Shown one piece after another: positions 9,254 through 18,057 of a stretch of DNA of 64,000 nt. The DNA is from Salinisphaera orenii subsp. orenii MK-B5 (GTDB taxonomy: Bacteria; Pseudomonadota; Gammaproteobacteria; Nevskiales; Salinisphaeraceae), in assembly GCF_003788635.1 (NCBI RefSeq), contig NZ_AYKH01000012.1, forward strand, positions 124,001 to 188,000. The letters run 5' to 3'. Every line of letters begins with the position of its first letter. Within the stretch, counting starts at the first letter, position 1. The translations under genes and the position numbers were made by a program. The notes beneath the pieces are model-generated. The model saw only the letters and a list, made by a program, of their open reading frames with translations. It had not been told where the DNA came from and did not search any database.

Positions 9254-10771
9254 TCACGACCGTTCGCGCTCGACGGCTTCGACCGCGGCGCGGGCCATGT
9301 CGACGAGCGCTGCGTCGTCCTCCGCAGCCGCAGCGGAGGCCTGCGCCAGACGCAGCACGGCCACATCGCCGGGCTGGCCGGAGAGCATATACAGCGCCTG
9401 CCATGCACGCAGCATGGGCCCGGGGTTGAGCCAGCGGTCACCGATGCGCGCCACGGACCAGATCTCCAAGCGCTGACTGGCGTTGCGGCGCTGAAGTTCG
9501 AGCCGCCGGAATGTCGGCGCGGCGTCGCCCGTCAACGCCGCACTGCCCTGCCGCAGCACCTGCCAGCGTTGGTCGTCATGGACGCGATCCGCAGCATCGT
9601 CCGGCGCCAGGCGGACATAGTCGACGCGAATCGCGCCCTGACTCTCACCATAGACACGGCTGACATGCGGGCGCTCGGAGGCCAGCGGCATTCCGGGCCC
9701 GTCCCACGGGCCGGTATCGTCCGCCTTCTTTCCGGCCAGCGTCTGCGGCAGCGTCGGCGCGGCCCGGTCCGCGGCATGCGCCATGGCGCTGGCGACGCCG
9801 AACCAGACCGCGGGGACGAGGATCACGACCATCGCCAGAGCGGTGACCACGATCGCTCGCCGGCCGGCCACCGGCCGGTCGGCGGCTGCCGCGGCCGGCG
9901 GTCGGGGCGGCGGCTCGTGCCACGGCCAGCCCGCGAGAAACAGCAACACCAGAACCGTGCCGAAGAACTGCCAGCCGAAGATGGCGTGATCGGTTCCGGT
10001 GGCGTATTCGAGACCGAAGTATTCGCCGATGAGGATCGTGAAGAACACACGCAGACCGTTGGCGATGATCGGCACGATCATCGAGGCCGCGATGAAGATC
10101 AGGCGCCGATGCAGGCTCTGATAGAACAGATAGGCGTAGAGCACGCCGAAGGCGGTCGTGGCGACGAAGAACTTGATCCCGCTGCAGGCTTCGGCGACAT
10201 GCCAGGCCGAGACCGGCGTATCGATCATGTGCCCGCTCATGAACACCGGCACATCGGTGAATCCGAGTGCGAACACCGACAGATGCGCGGTCACCGTCTG
10301 CAGCGGCTCGACCATGAAATTGCCGAACGGGATCGCGAACAGCACATAGCCCATCGGAAACGCCAGCACGCGCGCGACGGCCCGCCCGTAGAAGACATAG
10401 ATCAGCACCGGCCACATCGCCACCACGGCGACGTGCTGGAACAGGTTGATGCGCGCCGCCGCGCCGATCAGCCACAGCCCGCCGAGACCCAGGGCGAGCA
10501 ACAATGCCCGCGGCCGCGGCTCGGCGGCCACGCGCGCCAGCCAGGCGCGGCGCCCCCAGACCAGGACCGCACAGACCGGAAAGATGAGATAGGCGTATTC
10601 GAACGTACCGGTACGCCCCCAGGTCGCGACGAGCGAGGCATAGGTCGAGACGAACGCCGCGACATAGACCGCCATGGTCAGCACGAAACCCGCGTGCAGG
10701 GCCCGGTTGACCGATGCACCGGCCGCGGTCGTACCCGACATCGTGCCCGCCGTCGTCCCGGCGCGGCTCAT
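9254..10771 (-). CDS. xrtA: Exosortase A fused to an EpsI-type C-terminal domain
   Basis: This 505-residue inner-membrane protein carries the exosortase core: about eight membrane segments in residues 25-285 with the catalytic triad Cys196 (EACSG), Arg241 (ANGLRVF) and His262 (GTDHAIFGW). Residues from about 300 to the end form one further membrane segment and a periplasmic domain like EpsI (DUF3485). Exosortase A recognises the C-terminal PEP-CTERM signal of secreted proteins, cuts it and probably transfers the protein to a surface carrier. The start overlaps the upstream stop as ATGA. Three candidate substrates are present in this window. Confidence 0.96.
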   Translation of the reverse strand: MSRAGTTAGTMSGTTAAGASVNRALHAGFVLTMAVYVAAFVSTYASLVATWGRTGTFEYAYLIFPVCAVLVWGRRAWLARVAAEPRPRALLLALGLGGLWLIGAAARINLFQHVAVVAMWPVLIYVFYGRAVARVLAFPMGYVLFAIPFGNFMVEPLQTVTAHLSVFALGFTDVPVFMSGHMIDTPVSAWHVAEACSGIKFFVATTAFGVLYAYLFYQSLHRRLIFIAASMIVPIIANGLRVFFTILIGEYFGLEYATGTDHAIFGWQFFGTVLVLLFLAGWPWHEPPPRPPAAAAADRPVAGRRAIVVTALAMVVILVPAVWFGVASAMAHAADRAAPTLPQTLAGKKADDTGPWDGPGMPLASERPHVSRVYGESQGAIRVDYVRLAPDDAADRVHDDQRWQVLRQGSAALTGDAAPTFRRLELQRRNASQRLEIWSVARIGDRWLNPGPMLRAWQALYMLSGQPGDVAVLRLAQASAAAAEDDAALVDMARAAVEAVERERS

Positions 10772-12021
10772 GCCGACAGCCCCGCGGTCGTGCCCGACAT
10801 CGCCGCACCAGCCGACTCACCGACACCGACCAGCGACCGCAACTCGGCGAAGCGCGCGTCCCAGCCGTAGTGGCGCAGCACGTAATCCCGGGCGCGGCCG
10901 GCGGCCTCGGCGCGGCCGGTCTCGCGGCCGAGAATCTCGACGACCGCGCTGGCGAAATCGTCTGCCGTGCCGGCAACCGGGGCCACCTGCGCCGGCGCGG
11001 GTACCAGTCCGGCGGCCGCCTGCTCGGTCATCACCGTGGGCCGCCCCATCGCCAGCGCCTCGAGCACCTTGTTCTGGATGCCGCGCGCGATCCGCATGGG
11101 TGCGATCGCGGCGTCGGCATGCGCGAGATACGGCCGCACGTCCGGCACCGCGCCGGTGACCTGCACCCCGGGATGCGACGCCAGCGCGCGAACACGCGCT
11201 GTCGGGCGGGTGCCGACGATGCTCAGACGGGCCTCGGGCCGCGTCTCCCGAATCCGGGGCAGCACGGCCTCCACGAACCAGACCATCGCATCGGCGTTGG
11301 CACCGTAGTCCATGGCCCCGGTGAACACGAGTTGCGAGCCCGTCTCGTTCCCGTACGGGTTGTCGTACCCGAGACCGGGATCGAAATAGTCCGCATCCAC
11401 GCCGTTGCCGAGGGCATGCACGCGCCCGGCGACTTCGGGCGCGGCACGGCGAAAGAAGTCGGCCTCGGCCTCGGAAACGAAAACACTGGCGTCGAACCGG
11501 GCCGCGAGCGCGCGCTCGCCCTGGAACAGCCGCTTCGCCTCACGCGCATAGACCCAGCGCATCGGCAGGCGGCTGCTGCCGGCATACTGGTGCCACTTGT
11601 CGGAATCGACGTCGACGAAATCGAGCACGCGGCGCACATCGCTCCCCGCGTCCAGGGCATAGGGCGCCATCGTCGACGAGAACACGAACACCGCGTCGAT
11701 GGGATGCTGGCCGAGTACGCGGCGCACCCAGCGGGTCATGGCACGGTCGCGGTAGTAGCCGAAACTCAGGGCCTCACCGCGCCAGAGACCGTTAAGGCTC
11801 CGCGCCTTGGCACGCAGCCCCGGCAGCGGCCGATAGCACTGCTCCGCGCACAGTCCGTCGAGCGCCTCGCGATGCGACCAGTCCGCGGGATCGTCCACGA
11901 AGGTGCCCAGGTGCACGCGGTGGTGCGCCGCAAGCGCGCGCAGCCAGTGATAGGCACGAATCTTGTCGCCCTTGTTCGGCGGATACGGAATGCGGTGGCA
12001 GAGAAAGAGGATGTCGCCCAT
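10768..12021 (-). CDS. XrtA/EpsH1 system glycosyltransferase of the stp1 type
   Basis: The product of 417 residues opens with MGDILFLCHRIPYPPNKGDK, which is diagnostic for the stp1 sugar transferase family (TIGR03087) located next to exosortase A. The C-terminal half holds a GT4-type donor site (PMRIARGIQNKVLEALAMGRP). It overlaps xrtA by four bases and lies ten bases after the FemAB-like gene, so expression is coupled. It should act at the cytoplasmic membrane in polymer assembly. The sugar donor is not known. Confidence 0.9.
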   Translation of the reverse strand: MGDILFLCHRIPYPPNKGDKIRAYHWLRALAAHHRVHLGTFVDDPADWSHREALDGLCAEQCYRPLPGLRAKARSLNGLWRGEALSFGYYRDRAMTRWVRRVLGQHPIDAVFVFSSTMAPYALDAGSDVRRVLDFVDVDSDKWHQYAGSSRLPMRWVYAREAKRLFQGERALAARFDASVFVSEAEADFFRRAAPEVAGRVHALGNGVDADYFDPGLGYDNPYGNETGSQLVFTGAMDYGANADAMVWFVEAVLPRIRETRPEARLSIVGTRPTARVRALASHPGVQVTGAVPDVRPYLAHADAAIAPMRIARGIQNKVLEALAMGRPTVMTEQAAAGLVPAPAQVAPVAGTADDFASAVVEILGRETGRAEAAGRARDYVLRHYGWDARFAELRSLVGVGESAGAAMSGTTAGLSA

Positions 12022-12031
12022 GGCGGGAGTC

Positions 12032-13066
12032 TCAGCCCAGATTGCGTGACAGCAGCGGCCCGATCACGCGCGTGACCGGGATCGGCAGTTTCTGCCATGC
12101 CCGGATCACACGCTGGTAGCGCGGATTGGCCGGGCTCAGATCGGGCAGGCTGTCGGCCTCGACCAGATAATACTCGTAGGCCAGCGGCTGCGGCTCGAAA
12201 CCCCAGTGGCGCTTGAAGTGAAACGGGCCCGTCTCGCGCTTGCTGCGCCCGAAGTCGAAAACCCGCACGCCTCGCGCCGCGGCATGCGACATCAGCGCCC
12301 AGTAGAGATAGTCGTTGGCCTTGAGCTCGCGGGCGCGCTCGCCGGCGCCCGCATAGTAGGGCAACACCTCGTCGCGGAAATAGAAGCTCAGCACGCTGGC
12401 CACCGGCTCGCCCTCGTGGGTGATGGTCAGCACTTCGACGGCGTCGCCGAAGGTCTCCAGCAGCAGCGTCATGTATTTCTTGGAGAACACCGGCGTGCCG
12501 AGATTGCGCAGGCTGTAGGCGTAGAGCGGATACAGGCGCTCGACGTCGCTGTCGATCTCGGCCGCCATCCCGAGCTTCATCGCCTTGCGCACGACCGCCC
12601 GCTGCTTGCGCGGAATCGCCTGGAGATTGGCCTCGTCGTCGGCCGCGATCTCGCGCCGAAACGTGTAATAAAGATCCTTGCCGTGCCAGTCGGCGTGGCG
12701 CGGTGTGCGCTCGCGGGCCTCCAGATAGTCCACGCCGAGACGACGCGCCAGCTCGCAGGCATGGGCATAGAGCGCGGCCTCGGCACGCTCGGTGGCCGCC
12801 AGCGCGCCCCCATAGACGCAGAACGGGGTCGAGATCAGCGCGTTCGCGAACAAACGACTCTTGACGTGCACCAACGGCAGCACGCCCTCGATCCGTCCGT
12901 CCGTTTCCGCGTACAGGAAGTGGCAGCGGTGGCCGAACGCCCCCTCGATGACGCGCTTCCAGCCGGCCTGGTGGAAGAAGGTGGCGTCGGGCGCTTCGGC
13001 CACGAACGCATCCCAGCGATGGGTATCCGTATCGAGCACGTGAACGACGGGCGTGCTGGCGGTCAT
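12032..13066 (-). CDS. FemAB family XrtA/PEP-CTERM system-associated protein
   Basis: The 344-residue product has the tandem GNAT-like fold of FemAB acyltransferases, recognised from DTDTHRWDAFVAEAPDATFF at the N-terminus and the central FRREIAADDEANLQAIPRK and FDFGRSKRETGPFHFKRHWG segments. In XrtA loci this subgroup (TIGR03019) is nearly constant. FemAB enzymes normally transfer an aminoacyl group from a tRNA; here the target may be a sugar or a lipid carrier, which is inference. The start overlaps the deacetylase stop as ATGA. Confidence 0.92.
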   Translation of the reverse strand: MTASTPVVHVLDTDTHRWDAFVAEAPDATFFHQAGWKRVIEGAFGHRCHFLYAETDGRIEGVLPLVHVKSRLFANALISTPFCVYGGALAATERAEAALYAHACELARRLGVDYLEARERTPRHADWHGKDLYYTFRREIAADDEANLQAIPRKQRAVVRKAMKLGMAAEIDSDVERLYPLYAYSLRNLGTPVFSKKYMTLLLETFGDAVEVLTITHEGEPVASVLSFYFRDEVLPYYAGAGERARELKANDYLYWALMSHAAARGVRVFDFGRSKRETGPFHFKRHWGFEPQPLAYEYYLVEADSLPDLSPANPRYQRVIRAWQKLPIPVTRVIGPLLSRNLG

Positions 13067-14001
13067 GAGGCTCTCGCAGTCTTGTACGGCGGGTTGTCGA
13101 ACACGTCGCGATGGGTCGAGGCAGCGCCCTCGACCGGAAACACGCGATCCATGCGATCCCAGCGGAAGTCGGCCAGCAGCCGCGCCAAGCGCGGCTCGAC
13201 GCGGTGAAGGTTGAGATAATGACGAAAACGCGTCTTCAGGCTCACGCCCGGCACCCGCGGCTGGGCCGGGTCCAGCTCCCAGGGGTGGAAATAGAACAGC
13301 GCCGCCCGGCCGTCGCGCCGGTTCACGCGGCGCAGGGCCGCGCGGGTCAGCGCATACGGGTAGAGCCGGAAGAACCCGCCGCCCGCGCAGGGGAAACGTT
13401 TGCCGCCGGCCTCGACCGTGGTCACCGGGATCTCCAGGATGCCGCTGTCTTGGACCCGGAACGCGAACCGCGGCGCCTCGGCCATGCCGTAGGCGTCGTG
13501 CGCACCCGGAAAGATGCTCGAGCTGTAGACGTGACCGGCTTCGGCCAGCTCGTCAAGCGCCCAGAGATTGGTGCGGCCGATGGAGTAGCTGGGGGCGCGA
13601 TACCCCCGGACACGCTGCCCGGTCACGTCCTCCAGCATGCCCTTTGCCCGCCGGATGTCGGCAGCGAAGGTCGCGCGATCCTGGTTGATCACGCGGACAT
13701 GATGCATGCCGTGACTGGCAATCTCGTGACCGGCATCGACCACGCGCCGCAGCATCCCGGGATGGCGCTCGGCGATCCAGCCGAGCGTGAAGAACGTCGC
13801 GCGCACGCCGGCGAGCTCGAACATCGCCAGAATACGATCCATCGCCGCTTCCACGCGCCCCGGAATGGTTTCCCAGCGTTCGAAGGGCACATGCGACTCG
13901 AACGCCGATACCTGGAAGTACTCCTCCACGTCGACGCTCATGGCATTGATCGGATTGGCGTCCGTCGCGGCCAACGGCTCGGAGACGAATGCGTCACTCA
14001 T
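13063..14001 (-). CDS. XrtA system polysaccharide deacetylase (DUF3473 type)
   Basis: The 312-residue product has the NodB/polysaccharide deacetylase fold with the early motif NAMSVDVEEYFQVSAF (DVEEYF is the signature of the XrtA-associated group, TIGR03006), the metal histidines in EIASHGMHHVRV, and GYRAPSYSI. ATG 14001 overlaps the ATPase stop by eight bases (ATGAGTGA); the longer frame upstream is a shadow of the ATPase gene. It probably removes N- or O-acetyl groups from the polymer. It has no clear signal peptide, so it may act in the cytoplasm. Confidence 0.93.
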   Translation of the reverse strand: MSDAFVSEPLAATDANPINAMSVDVEEYFQVSAFESHVPFERWETIPGRVEAAMDRILAMFELAGVRATFFTLGWIAERHPGMLRRVVDAGHEIASHGMHHVRVINQDRATFAADIRRAKGMLEDVTGQRVRGYRAPSYSIGRTNLWALDELAEAGHVYSSSIFPGAHDAYGMAEAPRFAFRVQDSGILEIPVTTVEAGGKRFPCAGGGFFRLYPYALTRAALRRVNRRDGRAALFYFHPWELDPAQPRVPGVSLKTRFRHYLNLHRVEPRLARLLADFRWDRMDRVFPVEGAASTHRDVFDNPPYKTARAS

Positions 14002-15262
14002 AGCGACGCCCCCAACGGAAATAGCGGGTGAGTGCCGAATCCTCGGTCTCGCTGAAGCGCGACTGCGACGACCAGGACAGCTTCTCGTCGTCGATCTCGG
14101 CGGCCGGCGCCGCCGACGCATCGGGCTCAGCCGGGGTTTCGGCATCCGCCGGCTGCGATGCATCCGCGTTAGCGTCGGCGTCGGTTCGAGGCGTCTCATC
14201 GGGCGCGTGTGACAGCAGCGTCTCCAGACGCTCGACCCGCAACAGCGCATCCACCAGTGCCCGCTGTTCCGCGCTGGCCGCATGCTCGGCCAGCAGGGTA
14301 TCGGCGCGCGCGTCGCCGTACTGCCGCCGCAAGGCCCGCTCGAGCCCGGCGACGCGGTCGGTGAGCGCGGTGACCGATGTGTTCGCGCTCGTCGACACCG
14401 CGCTGTGGGTGCCGCTCGGCGCGGGCGCGTCGTCGAGCGCCAGGTCGTCACTGGCGAACTCGTCCTCGAACTCCTGGATGACGACCTCGAGGTCCTCGAC
14501 CGTGAGCATCATCCGCTCGTCGAGATAACCGTAGAGCAGCAGTCGATCCATGATCAGATTGATGCGGCGCGGAATGCCGCCCGCCCATTCATGCACACGG
14601 GCATAGACGCCCTGCTCGAACGACGGCTGCCCGGACCGCCAGCCGACCTTCTCCAGACGATGCTCGATGTAGCCGGCGATCTCGTCGGCATCCAGCGGCG
14701 TGAGATGGTACGAGGCCACGATGCGCTGACGCAGATGCGCCATGGACGGGCGCGACAGCACGCTGCGCAACTCGGTCTGGCCGATCAGAATCACCTGCAG
14801 CAGCGCCTGGCCATCGGCCTGCAGATTGGAGATTACCCGCAGCTCCTCGAGCGCCTCGGGGCTGCAGGTCTGGGCCTCGTCAACGATCAGCAGCGACCCG
14901 CGCGACCGATTCGGCGCCAGCTTCGCCACCAGGGCGTCCAGCAGCTCAAACTTGGAGCGCGCCTTGTACGCCACGCCGAACGCGCCGGCCACCGCCGGCA
15001 GCACCGCATCGCCGTCGACATTGGCCATGGCCACGCGTGCGATCGACAGATGCTGGGTCTGCAGCTGATTGAGCAGCGTCTGCAGCAGCAGGGTCTTGCC
15101 GGTGCCGACATCGCCGGTGATGACGACGAACCCTTCGTTGCGCTCCACGCCGTAGATCAGATACGACAGGCCCCGCGTGTGATTGCGGCTTTCGAACAGC
15201 AGCCGCGGATCGGGCATGAGCTGGAAGGGGCGCCCCTTCAGCTTGTAGAAACGTTCGTACAT
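13994..15262 (-). CDS. XrtA system-associated AAA ATPase
   Basis: This 422-residue protein begins MYERFYKLKGRPFQLMPDPR, typical of GspA/ExeA-like ATPases in PEP-CTERM loci (TIGR03015). It has Walker A GDVGTGKT at residues 50-57, Walker B LLIVDEAQ, and an acidic, low-complexity C-terminal third rich in Ala, Asp and Glu that ends in RYFRWGRRYE. The ATG at 15262 matches the family start; the open frame above it is not coding. Its role in EPS assembly or export is not established. The gap to the upstream beta-barrel gene is four bases. Confidence 0.93.
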   Translation of the reverse strand: MYERFYKLKGRPFQLMPDPRLLFESRNHTRGLSYLIYGVERNEGFVVITGDVGTGKTLLLQTLLNQLQTQHLSIARVAMANVDGDAVLPAVAGAFGVAYKARSKFELLDALVAKLAPNRSRGSLLIVDEAQTCSPEALEELRVISNLQADGQALLQVILIGQTELRSVLSRPSMAHLRQRIVASYHLTPLDADEIAGYIEHRLEKVGWRSGQPSFEQGVYARVHEWAGGIPRRINLIMDRLLLYGYLDERMMLTVEDLEVVIQEFEDEFASDDLALDDAPAPSGTHSAVSTSANTSVTALTDRVAGLERALRRQYGDARADTLLAEHAASAEQRALVDALLRVERLETLLSHAPDETPRTDADANADASQPADAETPAEPDASAAPAAEIDDEKLSWSSQSRFSETEDSALTRYFRWGRRYE

Positions 15263-15266
15263 GCGG

Positions 15267-17045
15267 CTAGAAACTCTTGCGGAACTGCACGACGATCCGA
15301 TTTTCCTCGTACTCCGACGCGTCCGAATCGTCATCGCGCCAACTGCGCACATAGCCGACCGCGCCCTGGGAGGTCGGGGTCAGCGAGCGGATCAGCGACG
15401 TGCCCACCGCGTAGGTGTCGTACTCGCCGCCGCGGGACGAGCCCTCGCGGTTCTGCCAGCGCGCGCGCGGCACGAACGTCATGCGGCGGGTGACGTTGTA
15501 ACGCGTCTCCAGATCCAGCCGCTTGTACGTCTCGTCGGGTTCGTCGCTGTCCTGATATTCGCGCTCCTGACGGGAGGCGGTCAGCCTGGTCTCCGTCAAC
15601 GCCGTGTCGAAGTCAATCGACGCCGACAACTGCTTCTGCACAAACACGCCGCGATCGAACTGGGAGGTCGTTGTCCCGCCGAAACCACCAAAGCCGCCGA
15701 GTCCACCGCCCGAGGAGCCGATGGAGCCACCGCCGTTGAGCGTGTTCAGCGCCTGGTTGGTTGTCTCCTCGTCGTAGCCGACCCGGGTATCGAAAAGGCG
15801 CCCGTCATGCGAAGCGCTGAATTCGTACGACGTGCCGTAGTAGCGGTCGCCGACGCGAGCTTCAAGCGAATTGCGTGCTGAATCCCAGCGGAATCCGCCG
15901 TTCCAGAACGGCTCCTCCAGACGGTCGGTGGTGCCGTCGCGGTTGTAGCGGTTCTCCAGACCACCGGCGCCCACCAATTGCAGTGTCGGCGTAAGGCGAT
16001 AGCCCAGATCAAGCATGACGCGGTCGAAATACGTCGTCCGGTCGCGTTCCAGCGCCTCTTCATCGGGCAGCAAGGGCGAATCCTGCAGCTCTTCCGGAAA
16101 ACTCTCGAAAAAACGCGACTCATCACCGCCGCTACGCTCGACGCGCTGCGTCAGGGCACTGAACTGATAGCTCAGGGGCTGTCGCGCTTCGGGGCTGTTG
16201 ATGTTCAGGAAAACGCCCTGAACGGTGCTGTCGGGCACGTCGCGGTCACCGTAGTCCGAGTAGCCGTAGCGGTAACGCAGCATCGCCTGCCCGACCGGAC
16301 CCAACGACTGCACCAGATACGGGCTCACGTTGCTGACCCAGGCCGTGGTCTTGTTCTGGTCGGGGCGAATGCTGTTCGACGCCGAGAAATTGATCGACGG
16401 ATCGACCACCGTCTGGCCGTAACGCGTGTCGGCATCCAGATAGAACCGGCCCGGGACCAGCTCGATCGTGGTCTCCGCCTGGATATCGTTGTAAACGTCG
16501 TTGTACTGACTGTTGTTGGCGTAGATCAGCCCTTCGAGCTGATAGCTGAGCTGGCCGCGGATGCGGCCGGTCTGGGAACAGGCATCCAGACGGGGCGAAA
16601 CCGCGGTGATGTAGTCGCTCGTCGCCTCGTCGTCGGGCTCCTGATTCAGGTTGTCGGTGTAGGTCTCCGAGGCCGAGACCGACAAGCGCGCATAACGTCC
16701 GTCGTTGCCAGCGGACGCGCTGGTCAATTCCAGCGACTCGTAGACACCCGGCTCACCGGCGCCACTGAACCCGGCTGCCGCGACGCAACCCCCACCGAAA
16801 CCTGGCCGGAACGCGAGCCCGCTCATGCCCAGGAGCCCTGAGGCGTCGCCGCCGCCGAACAGGCGCGCGAACGGATTGGCACCGCCCGACGCAGCCGCAG
16901 CGCCCTCGCTATCGCCGCCCTGTGCACCGCTCGCGCCCGAGCTCGCGCCACCGGTCGAGCCGCCATCACCGTCCTGCGCGAGCACGGCCAGCGGGAAGCA
17001 GAATGCCGGAACGGCCAGCAGCGCACAGGCCGCGCGCAGGCGCAT
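15267..17045 (-). CDS. PEP-CTERM/EPS system outer-membrane beta-barrel protein
   Basis: The product of 592 residues has a Sec signal peptide (MRLRAACALLAVPAFCFPL..AQ), a Gly/Ser/Ala-rich linker, and then many alternating-hydrophobicity strands ending in IVVQFRKSF with a C-terminal Phe, as in outer-membrane barrels. It matches the general form of the TIGR03016 family found in XrtA loci, thought to be the EPS porin or secretin-like component. I chose ATG 17045 because it starts a normal signal peptide with GAGG just upstream; ATG 17069 would add eight residues. The Gly-rich insert (residues about 25-55) is longer than usual. Confidence 0.85.
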   Translation of the reverse strand: MRLRAACALLAVPAFCFPLAVLAQDGDGGSTGGASSGASGAQGGDSEGAAAASGGANPFARLFGGGDASGLLGMSGLAFRPGFGGGCVAAAGFSGAGEPGVYESLELTSASAGNDGRYARLSVSASETYTDNLNQEPDDEATSDYITAVSPRLDACSQTGRIRGQLSYQLEGLIYANNSQYNDVYNDIQAETTIELVPGRFYLDADTRYGQTVVDPSINFSASNSIRPDQNKTTAWVSNVSPYLVQSLGPVGQAMLRYRYGYSDYGDRDVPDSTVQGVFLNINSPEARQPLSYQFSALTQRVERSGGDESRFFESFPEELQDSPLLPDEEALERDRTTYFDRVMLDLGYRLTPTLQLVGAGGLENRYNRDGTTDRLEEPFWNGGFRWDSARNSLEARVGDRYYGTSYEFSASHDGRLFDTRVGYDEETTNQALNTLNGGGSIGSSGGGLGGFGGFGGTTTSQFDRGVFVQKQLSASIDFDTALTETRLTASRQEREYQDSDEPDETYKRLDLETRYNVTRRMTFVPRARWQNREGSSRGGEYDTYAVGTSLIRSLTPTSQGAVGYVRSWRDDDSDASEYEENRIVVQFRKSF

Positions 17046-17118
17046 GGCCTCACTGCGGACCGACGTCATCGGCGACGCCGACCGGCCGTCATCGACGCCC
17101 GCACCGGTCGCGTGATCG

Positions 17119-18057
17119 TCAACCAACCTTCTCACCCTCGCCCGAATAGACGCCGTAATAGCCATCGTAGTCCTCCCCGAAACCCTTGCGGGTCTGATTC
17201 AGCACCAGGCTGATGGCCGCGTTCGCGGGCTCGATAAGTGACAAAGCGGAATCCAGCGCGCGACGCTCGGTCTGGCCGGCGCGCACGACCAGCAGAATCT
17301 GACCCATCGACAACGCCAGCGACTGGGCTTCGGCCGTGGCCAGCAGCGGTGGCGAATCGAATATCACGATGCGCGTCGGATCGGCCGCGAGTTCGGCGAC
17401 GATCGACGCCATGCGACGACTCGCCAACCGCTCTGCGGCCTCTTCGCTGCGCTGCCCGGACGGCAGCACGTACAGATTGGGCACGTCGGTGGCGACCATC
17501 GCGTCCTCGACGGCCGCGTCGCTATCCTCGAGAAGATCCATGAGACCGGGACGGTCTGACACCCCGAGACTACGACTCACGCCGGGTTTGGCCACGTCAC
17601 CGTCGACCAGCAGCACCGAGTGATCCATCTCGCGCGCCAGACTCATCGCCAGGTTCATCGACATGAATGTCTTGCCGTCGCCAGGATGCGCGCTGGTGAC
17701 CATCAGGCGATTCGCGTTGGGCAGCGCCGTGCCGTCGTTCGGATTCAAGGCGGCAAGGATCGGGCGCTTGATGCGCTGGAATTCACGGCCCAGCTGGGCA
17801 CTCATCGACTTCGGTGGCACCACCCCGCTACGGCGCAGTGAAGCCCAGTCCAACGTTACGGCGCCGCCGGAAGCCGACTCGCCGGCATGTTCCGCAAGCC
17901 TCGGCTCCGGCGTCTTTCGGCTCACGCTGCGTTCGACGGCCGTCGGGCGGCGCTCACCGGTCTCCGCGGCTTGCTCCGTGTTCGACGTACGATTGGTCGG
18001 CTGCTCTCGCCCCTTCTCGCGCTGCAATCGTTGCGCGGCTTTCTCGACGATACTCAT
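17119..18057 (-). CDS. XrtA-associated tyrosine-protein kinase (CpsD/CapB family)
   Basis: The 312-residue cytoplasmic BY-kinase has a Walker A-like loop SAHPGDGKT at residues 122-130 and Walker A' VLLVDGDVAKP at 148-158. The last 25 residues hold a tyrosine cluster (EDYDGYYGVYSGE), the usual autophosphorylation tail. It works with the membrane chain-length protein encoded just upstream, with which it overlaps by four bases (ATGA); in many EPS systems the two are separate as here. It matches the TIGR03018 type. It probably controls polymer length and export through phosphorylation cycles. Confidence 0.93.
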   Translation of the reverse strand: MSIVEKAAQRLQREKGREQPTNRTSNTEQAAETGERRPTAVERSVSRKTPEPRLAEHAGESASGGAVTLDWASLRRSGVVPPKSMSAQLGREFQRIKRPILAALNPNDGTALPNANRLMVTSAHPGDGKTFMSMNLAMSLAREMDHSVLLVDGDVAKPGVSRSLGVSDRPGLMDLLEDSDAAVEDAMVATDVPNLYVLPSGQRSEEAAERLASRRMASIVAELAADPTRIVIFDSPPLLATAEAQSLALSMGQILLVVRAGQTERRALDSALSLIEPANAAISLVLNQTRKGFGEDYDGYYGVYSGEGEKVG